Shown: positions 13,301-24,671 of the stretch, in pieces | How positions within the stretch are numbered: position 1 is the stretch's first letter | Layout: each line of letters opens with the position of its first letter | Assembly: GCA_010645155.1 (NCBI GenBank) | Contig: CM021322.1 | Span: 5,836,158-5,900,157 of the forward strand | Direction of reading: 5' to 3' | DNA: 64,000 nucleotides | Source of the DNA: Tigriopus japonicus | Taxonomy: Eukaryota; Arthropoda; Copepoda; Harpacticoida; Harpacticidae | Made by a program: the position numbers and the translations under genes | Notes under the pieces: model-generated | Told to the model about the DNA's origin: nothing | The model's input: the letters and a program-made list of their open reading frames with translations, nothing else | Database searches by the model: none

Positions 13301-16300
13301 ACCCGTGCGTATTTGCAGATAACATTACCGATACAAAAGGTAATTACGCGGACTAGCGTTCATGAATGTTAGTGAAGAACCTTTGACTCATTTGCCCTTT
13401 TCCTAAGAGCATGTCTCGATAGCTTAATCATTCATGAAGTCACTTGACCATGACTGCCGAGTGGCCGAGACTTTCCGAGATCAGATTGCTTCGAGAAGTC
13501 AAGAAGTCGATTGCGCTTTTTTCTGTACTTCTAAACCATTTATCAAGTAGGGGTCTATCATGATTGTTTCCAGCCAGTCACTTGAAAATCACCTAAATCA
13601 GACAAGAAAATGCCACCTCACTCACTCGCTCACTCGAGGATGGGAAAATCGGAAGAGCACCACCTACCCTGAGGGCCCTTATAGAAAAAGAGCACACTTA
13701 CGCCAGATTGGCCCTGACTGGTTCCAAACTGTGCACCACTACAAATTCTTGCCCTAGTTCTCGTTCAAGTACTTTATTAGATGCATGCCGCAATCTATGC
13801 ACACCTGAACTTAGCTCCGAGATTGATAATTTGAGGATTGGGAATGTTTACGGATTTACTCATCACACAAATAAAACAAACGGATTCCTCTTGGATGGTA
13901 CTTTGTGGTGCATTCGATGGATTAAAGAACCCCTCACTCTGCATGTACCTCTTTCTTCTAGAAGGAAGAGGAAAACAAAAACAATGGCGATTTTTCTACC
14001 TCGCTCAGAAGAGAAAAAAAGTGGTGGTAGTGAAGATCCGTTCTGTCCGTTGGCCAGATCGTATCTTGGAAACATTTGGTGCCATTGTTTCATTACACGA
14101 GAGTTCAGCATGCTTCCTGGTGGACAGGAACTGGATACATACAATGCTAGATGGATGGATGGCCAAACGTACCAACCAACGGAAAAGCGCCTGGCATATA
14201 ATTCGATTGTGTATCTCATCCAAATTTCAAAGGAATTCAAGAAAGATATCTCTCAATGACATGGGAAAAGTCAAGAACCTTCGAAGTTCAAATATGCATC
14301 GGCTCAAGAAAGAAATAAGAAGCTCCCATAAATCCACCATCCTCGGTCAATCTCGCTCGCTCTCAAACGAGAAAAAAGTGATACCGGTAACTTTATTGAC
14401 AGCTGAATGGTCAAATCCGTTACGAAAGAAGCTTATCGATCCCGGTTTCAGGCAGGGCGGAGAGGGAAGTAACAAAAATGACTTATTTTGGAGGAGGGAG
14501 TTGGAAACTCGCCTTGAGGAACGCCACTCTGAATCGAGGCGGGAAGTCTTGCTCAAGACCCGAACTCGAGAGCAAACAGAGGTAATTGGAATGGCGAAGA
14601 AATAAAAGGCAAAGTCACCCTCGGTGATAATCGGATTCACACAGGTCTCAAGAAATTGCCTGCCTTCACTAGGCACTATGGACATGATGAACTGTTCATG
14701 TGTGTGCGTGAGTCTATGGACGCATTTGTATCCTGTGTTTGAAGGGAAGCCAAATGAACGGAGGGGGTTCCGTTTTCCTCCAGAATAAATAGAGCACAAA
14801 ACCTTTCAAGTGATCTAGATTCCCTCGTAAGAAAAACAAAACTTGGATGAGGCAAGGGCTACCTTGAACCCAATATTTGCTCAAGCTTTATACAAATCCT
14901 TAATGAACGGGGAGTAAATTTCTCAGACGAACGGAACGAATTCCTGAGATAACTTAATGAGGCCCTAGCCGGTTAGAAATAGGAATTTTAAAATCCATCC
15001 ATCTAAACACATCAAGAGTACTAACAATCCTGAAAGGTCCGTTTCCCAAGATTGCCAAGGAATGGCCAGAGTCATTTATACACCTTTACTTTCTTCCGAT
15101 TGCTCAACTGGCCTAATTAATTTGTCTCCCAGAAGGAAGCCTTGGAACGGAAACCTACTAACGACGACAATGCCGTGTTATTTAGGCTAATTGATTCGCT
15201 ACCGCGGAAATCAACTGGAAATCAACGCACCTACCACCATGACAATCACACGGAAACAATGAGCTGAAAAATGAGATGCACACTCAGCAACTGTTTGTCT
15301 CACTGTACATTTTAACAGGTACCTACGCACACACCATGCCATTTGATGTGCAGAGGGTAATTACGTGTGAGAAGCGCCTGAAGGCTGGAGTTGGCCAAAT
15401 TTTCCCTCAGAAGAAACTCCCAATCCGCTATCCTGGAAAACTGATTACCTCTATCTCATCACAGATTACTCCAGTGACACGTAATCGGTCAATGTTCCTG
15501 ACAAGACAAAGTACGTTTTTATGAGGTACAAATTGCCAATTCAGAGTTTGACGATGTCTTGCTTGGCAAATCCCGGAAAAGGGTTTCAAGAGAGGGTTCC
15601 GTTGCATCAAAGACAAGAACATGTCATTTTGGCATGCCCCTTCATAGCTGGATTTGAAATAGTCATAAACTCAAACCACAAAATGGCATTTCATCTTGTC
15701 CACCATAGTTCTCGCAGTCTGGCGAGCGAATTTGGAGTTCATAATGCGATTTTCTGGACTCACTCTTTTCAGGAAGAATCCCCGTTTGAGCTTGAATAGG
15801 AAGCTAAGCAGCCTTGAACCTACACGAAGTGTCCAAGGAAACTACCATACTGACAAATATTTTGACAGATGACAATGCACATCGCTCGTAAACATTTTGT
15901 TCTTTCATTCCACCGTGTTTTTTGCACTTTAAATCTCAGCTAAGAGCATTAGGTTTCCTCCATCAAGGATGAGATTTGGGAGGAAGATGACATTTTATGT
16001 CCCCTCACAAAAGCAATCATTCCATTGTTTCCAGATTATTCAATGACTAACGACCCAAGAACGAAAGGGAACAGAGCGACAAGCATCGAGATCTTGCAGC
16101 TCAAACGATGTTCGAACTAACTCATTTGCCACGGTCACGTCCGGGTGATTCCAGATTTGAGTGCCCAGAAACCTTTGAGAATAACGAGATGCTTTCGGTA
16201 CCCCTTAAATCAGGCTATTATGACTAGGACACGATTTTCCAAGACATATTTCATAACATGGAAGAGACCTGGACAATCTCAATCTGTCCGCTTCCAGCGA

Positions 16301-17909
16301 GAAAATCGAGATTAACCCGAGATTAACTTGGGTCGTCGTCACGGAAAGAGGATTGGTTGAATCTTGGGTTGGACTTTCGTTTTCGCTTTGTTGACCCACT
16401 ATTGATCAGATTGATCCAGCGGAAAAATGTTGTAATCTGCCTCGATTGAAGAGCTGTCCCAAGAAACCAGAGCCCTCATTTTGCAAATTGGGGGAAGCCT
16501 CAAAAAATGGACCCAGTAAGGTGAAATTACGAAACGTCCAAAGAACCTCCGATCTTCTCAAAGATGTGCAGGGAAGTGTAATGAGGGGATAACTGATTTC
16601 TCTTTATGAAAATGGGTGCAAAAGAGGGCCCATCAGGCAGGCTTCCGGTATTATTGCATCCATCATTTGGAGTGAATTGCGTGGCAATTCAGCGAATGGA
16701 CCTCATTTGATTGTGCCCTTCACGTAATGATGCAGAGAGAAAGAGAAAAAGGCGTTCTTCAGGGCCCAGTTCTACCCCCTTATCTGAGAGTGGTCATTGA
16801 CGCCTTCTGACAAAGCAATCGCGACATGAGAACAAAATTAAGATGACCATCAACAACCCACGACTCGAACCAGATCGAGAGTGAACATTTGAGCATGTCC
16901 AGGACAAAGGTCCCCCCCAATGCATTTGGGGCCTTAGGCGAGGAATTTTTGATGATCTTCCACTGAAAAGATCGACGTGGACCGTTTATCAGATCATCGT
17001 GAAAATTGCCGATTTTCAATGCCTTGTCTTTCATCCTCTGAGATTAGGAGGAGCAGGCAAGAGTTTGAATTACATTTCTTTCTTTTTTCTAAGGAGGAAG
17101 TCGAAATTTTCATCCCCGAAAAATCGAAAATTGATTTCGAAACGAATGAAAGCGGAACCTGATGTTTGCCTTGAAAACGGATCAAACCGTGGAAATTCGG
17201 GGATTATTCCAGACTAAGGCAGCAAATCCAAACCAACTTGAGTCCAACTCTGTGAAACTTGATTCCTCATGTTTGATTTATTCGCTAGTCGTAAAAAGAT
17301 CGAATGCATGTGTCCCCACTGTTTGAATAATGGAAATCATTTTTCAGCTTGTGCATATGTGAATCACGACATGATTTCCATCTCCATCTACTTGACCCTC
17401 GGTTAACGAAAATGGACTCTCCTCGATCCTGTCATTGAAAGTGCTCGCCATAATGGGTGGTATTCGGTCGATCGTGACAAGGCTAAGAGTGAAGGGAACA
17501 GCTCTGTGCATGATGCACTGCGCTGATGATGGTGTGGGCAGTCAGGATATGATTTAATGCAATCAATTCAACGGAACACAATGAAAACTAAAAGGGAACT
17601 CTTTGCTGGCACCAGATGACTTGGAAGAAAAGAACTAATGAATGGGGAGTTGAACCCGGCCTCCAAATATGGGAAAGAATAGCACGAGATATTCCAAGGT
17701 GTCCTATCCGACGTGTCCAAATGTGAGTAAGCTGACAGATGTTTTAAGAACATTAAATGTAAGCTTAGCACATGAAAATGAAATGTTGTTCTCAAACACT
17801 TTCTATGGCAATTACTGCCATCACTCGTAAGACTACATTCTACTCTTCATTTAATCTAAACGACGGAAGATCAATAAAACCTTTGCACGCAACCTCTCTC
17901 ACTCATTTC

Positions 17910-17984
<75 letters not shown>

Positions 17985-18607
17985 GGAGTAATTCAATCCA
18001 AACTTTAAATCTCGTCACTAGATGGAAGCAAAGCAGGACATTCTTCATCTTGAAATTGGTGCCAAAAATGCAGCTTAGATTTTAAGTCATTCTCTCTTTA
18101 TATCATGAGTCAATTTGAGTGCAGCTACTACATAATTACATGAAAACTGTCATGCACAAGGATCATGATATAAGGCCAAATGTTTCGACAAAACATCCTG
18201 GGTGTTTTACCATAAGAGGTCGCAGATGGCAAATCAAATTTGCTTCCTAAATGACAATTGTTTATTTTAAGAACAGAAGAGGGCACCCAAGGCCAGGTTT
18301 GTTTAAAGTCTTTAGGTTTGTTGAATTGCATCACTGCCATCTACGTGACAAAAATGCCAGTTTTCATCATTCATTGATCCATCTTCCTTACCCAATATCC
18401 TGGATGTGGTTTTGGGTGATAATAGTGATGATTGGCGATCCTGCTTCCGACCACAGGTGATCCATGATCCCTCAGGCTTGATGGGTTCGAGTAATAAGCA
18501 AAGGGTGATCCAGATCGTTGATGATGGTGACCGGGGTAGAATTGGTGAAGGTGTGGGGTGGCAGAGGCGGTACTGGAGCCTTGAGAACCGGAGTTTCTCA
18601 TGTTCAT
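1219..18607 (-). CDS. Dbl-family Rho guanine nucleotide exchange factor, 5' part of gene (5 coding exons, 3' end outside window)
   Basis: This gene-level entry joins 18607..18392, 11643..9456, 4181..2231, 1898..1535 and 1341..1219. Every join has GT/AG borders and conserves phase (0, 1, 2, 0), giving 1614 codons with no stop. Residues 1-1430 are low-complexity, Ser-, Pro- and acid-rich and probably disordered. Residues 1435-1464 form CX2CX22CX2C. From about residue 1472 the sequence matches the Dbl homology (DH) fold: conserved region 1 (EIIAEIYETE, then GRDLRIILEEF) and, in the last exon, LRRMNLSSFLM, which in DH domains leads into the helix that contacts the Rho switch regions. DH domains catalyse GDP release from Rho, Rac or Cdc42 and are usually followed by a PH domain, expected beyond base 1. 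I did not find the next exon in 1-1218. DH and exon joins are seen; the exact orthologue is not known to me. The link from exon 1 to exon 2 rests on phase alone. Confidence 0.85.
1535..1898 (-). CDS. RhoGEF exon 4, second half of zinc cluster and start of DH domain
   Basis: This 364-nt exon has acceptor TGCTTCCAG and donor GTAAGC and leaves phase 0. It begins with a Cys-rich stretch (CLSCTKRRC). From about residue 1472 it carries the DH conserved-region-1 helix (KEIIAEIYETEVKYGRDL) and the following helices, ending AYESYCTRQ. Together with exon 5 it is the diagnostic part of the gene. I recognise it as a Dbl-type exchange domain, not as a particular orthologue. Confidence 0.9.
1899..2230 (-). 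other. RhoGEF intron 3 (332 bp)
   Basis: The intron is bounded by GTAAGT and TTCCAG on the minus strand. An open frame crosses it in another phase, but the spliced product keeps the two CX2C halves at 22-residue spacing, which supports removal of this segment. I see nothing else in it. Confidence 0.7.
2231..4181 (-). CDS. RhoGEF exon 3, Ser-rich with SH3- and SH2-ligand-like motifs
   Basis: This 1951-nt exon runs from CATTGCAG to the donor GTAAGT. Two bases complete a Glu codon with exon 2, and the last two (GC) complete an Ala codon with exon 4. It encodes about residues 803-1451. Seen are a seven-proline run near residue 866, Asp/Glu clusters, Ser homopolymer-like stretches, HIYEEIPD near 1236 (like a Src-family SH2 ligand once phosphorylated), RPLPPIPE just after it (SH3-ligand-like), and the CFDC half of a zinc-cluster-like motif at the end. 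Confidence 0.85.
4182..9455. other. RhoGEF intron 2 (5.3 kb)
   Basis: This non-coding stretch lies between exons 2 and 3. Open frames up to about 120 codons occur on both strands, but none shows a recognisable domain, a good splice context or a signal peptide. No transposon ends or RNA genes were noticed. Confidence 0.6.
9456..11643 (-). CDS. RhoGEF exon 2, long disordered acidic region
   Basis: This 2188-nt exon is bounded by TTTGCAG and GTGAGT and enters in phase 0, leaving one base. It encodes about residues 73-801. Visible features are a Lys-rich start (SPKKKLVEKLGKTLDKIAG), two related DPY-aromatic motifs (YVDPYQYV near 176, VKDPYEYV near 270), long Asp/Glu runs, and two copies of LA(E/D)EILDE(I/L)YG near 647-657 and 717-728. 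Ser-rich segments fill the rest. No globular domain is apparent. Coding status is firm because of exon length, codon structure and matching phase. Confidence 0.85.
11937..12057 (+). repeat. 121-bp repeat copy A, left flank of assembly gap
   Basis: It begins TTTCATTGGGCCTGCC and ends in CCAAAGATTAA. The same 121 bases recur at 12381-12501 directly after the N run, with only two substitutions that I can see (atatgg/atacgg and cgtcca/cgtcta). Either a real tandem repeat lies across the gap or the gap has been placed between two alleles of one locus. Confidence 0.9.
12058..12380. other. Assembly gap (323 N)
   Basis: A run of undetermined bases between two nearly identical 121-bp flanks. Confidence 0.99.
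12381..12501 (+). repeat. 121-bp repeat copy B, right flank of assembly gap
   Basis: Nearly identical to 11937-12057 (two substitutions seen). In the minus frame both copies read as the same peptide start (RRRTELLITLALD) with one or two amino-acid changes, so the repeat may carry a fragment of a coding repeat. Confidence 0.9.
12625..13044 (-). CDS. Unrecognised coding-like stretch (139 codons), possibly a repeat or pseudogene fragment
   Basis: An ATG at 13044 opens 139 codons to a TGA at 12625, where AG|GTGAAA could also act as a splice donor. The distal half (VALLDGFPLHGGDPEFLSGL and onwards) has protein-like composition. A second minus frame over 13044-12880 is equally protein-like (DTDEWVEVLGLVPLHLAK), which suggests a frameshifted old coding sequence. 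I recognise no family. It lies inside the RhoGEF intron next to the duplicated gap flanks, so a transposon-derived fragment is likely. Confidence 0.2.
   Translation of the reverse strand: MKNVPCPQLTWIAVCLHVQVQILLYVQTSLRLTPMSGWKFLASFHYIWPKLSQIIFKAMGDIRDFIYGPSEVRSKRPMRTSKNQDRRVALLDGFPLHGGDPEFLSGLSRDTSVKRPFNGGVFSYGQTTVECMFAWFELR
17913..17981 (+). repeat. (TC)34 microsatellite
   Basis: A 69-base uninterrupted TC tract, with GA on the minus strand. Mirror-symmetric polypurine tracts of this length can form triplex DNA and are often polymorphic. It lies about 400 bp inside the first intron, on the 3' side of the RhoGEF start exon. Confidence 0.98.
18392..18607 (-). CDS. RhoGEF exon 1 (putative start exon, 72 codons)
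   Basis: The ATG at 18607 is followed by a second in-frame ATG two codons on, and an in-frame TGA lies two codons upstream, so the start is well bounded. The 72 residues are rich in Ser, His, Pro and Tyr (for example HHYYHPKPHPGYW), typical of a disordered N-terminus. The exon ends in TGG followed by GTAAGG, a good donor in phase 0. The next strong coding exon on this strand (9456-11643) begins in phase 0, so the two fit. The 6.7-kb intron could hide further small exons. Confidence 0.5.
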
Positions 18608-21600
18608 CTCTCAGGTTCAGGACGATCCAGAGAAGCCGAGAAAAGGTGTTGTCCGCTCTTTATGGGTGGGGCTGGACAATTTTCCACCATTTCACCACAT
18701 CTTCCGCCTCAACCATATGTCAACCTGGAATGAACGCAAAAGTTAAAAGTAATGCCTCAGTGTCCTGCCTTTAAGTGTGGGATTTAATGGCTCTTCAAGT
18801 CATTCAAGTGATATCTATCTCGCTGTTTCGAACAAAGACCCTGCCTGACGTGCGTAGTGGGCTTCCAAAATGAACGAGTCCCAATTTGACTCCATAAAAA
18901 GTCGTTTCTTAGGACAGAGAGGAATGGAGAGGGATGACCACAGCGGTCAATTTGAATGTGGCAAAAAAGTGACACAAGCTCATCTGGATGTCAAAACCTC
19001 GGCCATTGAGTGGGGGAATTAGCCGGGGGAAACTTGTCCTAAACTTGCCTCGCTGAACCCATGATTTTGAAGGACTCTGACAAGAACGGGTCACCCTGAC
19101 ATCTCACTAGTTAATTTCTCACAACTTGTGTCGGAATTATTTTAGGTGCAGATTCCCCCTACAAATTAACTTTGGCCGAATAGAAACGGCACATCAAGGG
19201 TTCTTGTAGCTGGCTAGACTTTGGTCATAATGAGGTTTAAAATTGGATACGATTGTTTTGCGCTTGAAACAAGAGATATTTAAGTCACGTCGCCCGTCTA
19301 GTCTCTCCTCCTGAGTGAGATTCTGTTGGTTGCGAGTTCGACAACCGCTTCCCCCATCTCGATGAATGAATGAGTGTAATTGTTGGTTTACAAACAGTCA
19401 TGAACTACTTTCACCCAGAGTTCAACAAAATCCGGAAATTAATTTCAAAATTGATCCCTTTGAAGCGCGTTTCGTCATCCATAGCAGGCCTTTTGAGATG
19501 ATCTGATTCTGGAATCGGGGATCCTCCCCGGATTAGGGGAAAACGTCAAGATGAGAAATTCTTTCGACGTTCCAACCGCGATAAGGTTCGCTTCTGTAGA
19601 TAATAGTATTGCTGATCACGGAAGGCGATGAAACTGAAATAGTGCCTGAACATGTCTCTCACAGTACAGAATATGACGGGATGATTACTTGGCCGAGCCC
19701 ATTACCGACATAATGACTTGGTTAAACTCAGAATGGCTTGCAATTAGGTAGGTGCTCTGGTTGGGGTTGAGGTTCGACTTACAGAGAATGATGAACTAAC
19801 GGTCCTTCCATCGGGTGACCTTTTTAATCATACATTAATTGATTTAGGTCCTGGGAGCCATCTTGCAAGGAGACCGATTCAATGGTGGCGCTTTCCCTCT
19901 GAGTGATCGGGCGCTTCTGACATGATCAAATTAAACTTTGGCAGTCTGTGGAATTTTCATCATCACTCATTGTGAACAAAAGCAAAACCTACCTGCCGAT
20001 GCATTGTAGAATCTGATACATTCATCATCATGCATCGGTGACCTCCATGGATGGCATGGATTAAATCGCTGAAGATACTAGAGCACAAAACCTTGTGGCA
20101 GAAACCTGAACTAGAACGAGTGCAAATCGAGGAGAAAGACATGTCTTCGATCTCCCAAAGAAGTCTCCAAGTACAGCAACCTCTTCTCGTGCTGAATCTT
20201 GAGCTCTTATTTCGCCGAAACTAATTTTTTTTGCCGCCTACTAATGACGAGTGAAAATTGATCTACCTCATTTCCCTTGACATCACTCGTGAGATGATGA
20301 AGGATCCTTGAATTTCCAAATGTCCATTCTCGTTACAAAGAGTTCTCGTTTTGTCAGTATGACTCGCAATAACACGCCCTCCGAATGTTCCTACTTTTAC
20401 GAGTGACAATGAGTGTTAATAGGATTTCTCTGAAGCGGAAATTAAATGAAATGCCCTCGCTAACTACTAAAGTATTCTAGACGAGCTTCTTAATCAGTTA
20501 GTCACGACTTCAACGAAGTGATTTCAACGCTCGTCCGTGATCATCTCCTAGGTACGACGTCAGTTATCAACCAACCACTCATAAATCCCCGGGCTTGCTT
20601 GTCAAAATCCGTTTATCGAGAAACCCGTTGGCCGCTTTCACAAACCCATCCTGAAAGTGCTTTGGGCCCAAATTAGTATGACTACCATCTGTGTGCACTT
20701 GCATTAGCTCACCTTTGTCGGCCAGCCGCATTGTTTTTTCTTGATCGAGCCAACGAAAGAATTGATGGTAATTTCGCAAAGAAGCATTTTTTGCCAGAAA
20801 TATTTCTTCCGCGTGGCTTTGGCACTCAAGGGCGCCGTTTCAAAGGGAGCCTCTTTTCTTATGCATTCACCATTGAATAGCACACTATTCTTCACATGAA
20901 ATGGTATTTTTCCCTTTTGTGTTGGGGAGCCTTTTGAAGTTCGATAAGTGTATTTGTGGTCGAATTTATGTGTCTTAATTAAAGAAATGGCTTTTGGTCC
21001 GTACGGGTGAATGGCTCATGGATTAGAGGCTTTTAAGAGATCATAAACCCCCATCTCTGTCAGGCCCATTTGGATTCTTAGTATGTGTTTACCGATTATG
21101 AATTGAAGCTTGAACTTTGGAAATTAGGGTCTTGATATCAAAACATCACAAGCATTGACTGCATCGAATAGTCTCTTAAAGGGTAGGTTGATTGCAAATT
21201 ATTCGCTCCATCAATCTAACGTGTGCATGGAGGTCCAAATGCATTTATCGATCCTCAATCCGATTTAACAAACTGAGATAGTTCAAGCATGACATTTCTC
21301 ACCCTTCCAAGATTCGGACCATTCAAAAAAAATCCCGAATATCCGCGTTTTCAGAATTCAAAAGAGGCATTCCCGAATTCTTGACCATCACTGGTATTAC
21401 AAAGAACGCCTTAATGACTCTTTCAATGCGACCACTAAAATGCTTCCAGATCCTCCATCATCATGAAATAACCTGTGAAACCCCATTGCTCCTGGTTGGC
21501 GTGATTGCCAGTGGAAGCGTTTCCGACAAGTCCTACTCCTCCTAGGAACCCATCAGTCCCCAAGATCTGATGTTCTTTCGGCAAATATTTCTCCAAAGGA

Positions 21601-24600
21601 TTGGAATCGGCGAACCGAATCATTGTCTTCGTGCGGTTGTCATCTGGTGTTTCGCAAGAACTCCCAACTCCGCCAACCAAGGGTCGTGCTCGACTAATGA
21701 ATTCAAATATAAGAGATCCCTAGGTCCTCAGGGCACACACCAACCATCTGAAACCTACGTTTTGTCTCTGTGGATTCCGTAGGGCGCTGTAGATTGGTTA
21801 GGGGATTTTTGTCCTCCCCCGCCATTCTAGGTTTTGTCCCTTCCCCTCTCGGTTCTTTGTGGCTTTGGATTAGTATTATTAATATTTATCTGTCTTGGAA
21901 AACCGTCGATTGAGCAAGTGAGCATGACTCGTTGTGACAGGTCTCAAATGAATGATGTCAAAGACGATCCAGGGTTAAGCTAACGGCTTTGACAGAACCG
22001 GGGGAAGTAGAGGAGAGGGTGGGGAAAATATGTTGATGATCATGGCTTCCGAGAAAGTTCAAGTGGTGTCTTAATCTTTTCTTGCCTTGGTTAATCCGCT
22101 GGAGTGATTGGGCAAAAATGACAGATTTTGTGCTGGCTTGGACAGAAATCCCCACCAAAAAAGCATTGAATCAATTCCATGATTTCATGTGGAGAGAGGG
22201 GAAAGTTTTGAGTGGTGTAGAAAATCACACTTGGTCCAACTTTGACAATTGGGCTTATGTGATATGTTATCTTTTCCCTTGGCAGAAGTCAGTCGTTGTC
22301 TTCTTTTCACTTGCTTTTTTCTGTGTTTTAGTGACGGCTAGCCTGAGATTTCTACGTACATTTGTTCATTGGCAATTAAAAAGCTTTTTTGAGCGTGTCC
22401 ACTTAGATAATTTCCCCATTAGAGTTTGCTAATCCATTCGTGTTTCGGCTTGGAAAAAAAACACCATCGTGTTCTTTTGAGCACGACTTACCGCATTGAA
22501 TTCTCGTCTTACTGTAATAATATGGGGATGTTTAACGGTTCATTCTTTTCGATTTGAGAATGAAAGCAAATCGAGATCCGAATTGCATCATCGGCCAATT
22601 CAATACTGCGTCTACATACGTACTGTACGAGACACAAGTCAAGTTTTTGTCTGGAGGCCCATCCTTTCAATTACTCCGCCAGGGAATAGGGATGTACAGA
22701 TTCGTAGAAAAGAGTCGCAGGACTCGACTCGATTCGGGAATTATTTCCAAAAATTGGACAGACTCGAATGTCTTATTATCGTTCGAGTCATGGACAAATA
22801 ATTATTATTTTTTTCTTCATAAATGACTAAAATGTCATTCAGCCACTCAAAATTCGATCACCATAAGTTTAAAAAGCTCTGAAATAATTGAAATCCAGTC
22901 AGTCAAGCAATGCAAGACAATACATTTTTTTCTCTTTGAAAAAAACAGCCAATCATTTACAATCATGTAGTAAAAAAGATCTGTGAGTCATATCTTTTTA
23001 CAGCATAAAATTCGTTATAGGTTGCAAATAGATTAAAGACGGTCCAAGAAGATTTGACCACATTTTTTACCAAAAATAGCTATGTTAGTTGTTTAGCGTA
23101 AAAATGATTCGTGATTCGCAGGTTATTAGAAAGGGACTCGCGTACAGCCCTATTGTTCACTCGCTGTTTATCTTGGAGAGAAAAGGAAATTTCGATCGGG
23201 GAAATAATCGTGCCATAATGCTTTTGTTCAATTTCAAATGGGGTTCTCGGTCCACATTTTCTTTGATGAATCTACTACCCGTGTCCCTAATGTTAATGTA
23301 AGGAAGGGCAATTTAACCAACACGGATGCAATTCTTGTTCATCAATCATAACCTTCAATTTACTTTTTTAAAGATTTTTCCAGCTATTAAAACCAACCTT
23401 TCTAATGAAAAATAGGTCATGCTGACATGCTCTCATCAGATCAGTTGCACAACCAGTCCACATTTGTTCGATTCTGACTTGTTCCATGTTCCCATTGAAA
23501 AAAACCTAGTGGTCGAAACTGGATGCTGAGTGCCATTCCGCCAAATTGGTATTAGATCTGAAGAGATTGTTAGAGATGCATAAATTTGCAATTCAATACC
23601 TTTAATGGCAAGTTCTCATGTTTCATGCTCTACCATCGGAAGGCTCCACCTACCAAAGTTTGATTGATACTTTTTTCCTTGCAGTTACCTTACTGGACTA
23701 GTTTAAAATAGCGCCCTATTACATTACAGCAAGCTCCATTCATCATTTTGAAGACTAATTAAAAAAGGCAGTCCAACTCCCCCAAAGGGATAGATTACTT
23801 ATTGTTCAACCAAAAAAGTAAGGCGGGAACTCGTTCATCTTGTGTACGATGGAATCCGAGTTCCCGAACTCGATCGATTCCCGACTAATTTACCATTGGA
23901 GATGTCGAGCCTCGAGTTCATGGATGCGGGAATTTCCGAAATGGGTTGACAAGCAGGCCCATAATGTGGACAAGGTGTTCAAAAAGCGGGCAAAGCATCG
24001 AAGAATAATGGTTGTTTACTCTGAGGCATGGTTTTGAGAAGGTTTCGTAATGAAAACGTAATTTCATGCTTATTGAAAGGCGAAGTGAGTATTACTAGTA
24101 TGGGCTGAGACGAGCTTGAAGATACCCGAGATACGAAGTGTTCATCCTCGCGAACGACTCAAGTTCCCCAATCCCCATCTCCTTTGGCCCAAGGTTACAC
24201 CAACTCAAAGGTGAAAAAAATAATGCAAAGAACGGATCGACGATTAAAATGCAAGCACTTTTTTCCGCATCAAGCGTAACTTTTCAAAGCGGCTCAAAAT
24301 GGGTCGGGGGATTAATGATCGAAGCCGAGTGTCATTGACCCTCTCGCCAACTAAATAAACTGCTGAAGGCTGAACAGAACATGGATTCAAAGCAAACTAA
24401 CGAGTTGGCGTGTTTCTTTTGGGAGCAACAACCATTTCCTGCTTGCAATCGCAATCACTCAAGTCAAAAGTCTACGTAAATAGCACAACAGGCAACGATT
24501 TCGAGCAGATATCCAATCACCAGACTGCCATATCGACAAGCAGGAGGTCTCGGGAATGGAATCTGAGATATGATTGCGTTTGTTTAGGAAAATGCCATTT

Positions 24601-24640
24601 CCAGGTGCACCAACAACCACTCACTCGATCTTTCTCTCTC

Positions 24641-24671
24641 TATATATACTGTATATATACGTATATATATC
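24641..24671 (+). repeat. (TA)n-rich tract
   Basis: TATATATAC, GTATATATAC and GTATATATAT follow one another after a short CT run. It is a simple AT repeat that can extrude hairpins. Confidence 0.85.

Larger units (their letters stand above)
11644..18391. other. Putative RhoGEF intron 1 (6.7 kb)
   Basis: This stretch lies between the start exon and exon 2. It contains the gap and its flanking duplication (11937-12501), a coding-like but unrecognised minus-strand stretch at 12625-13044, a segment at 13.7-14.8 kb open in several frames at once, and the long TC microsatellite. Small unrecognised exons of the host gene could also be here. Confidence 0.45.

Noticed and set aside
17772..18008. 78-codon ORF ending in a Ser-Leu repeat
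   Set aside because: The repeat is simply the TC microsatellite translated.
22082..22432. 116-codon plus ORF with a hydrophobic stretch
   Set aside because: No signal peptide, promoter, splice context or family resemblance; length is within chance for this window.
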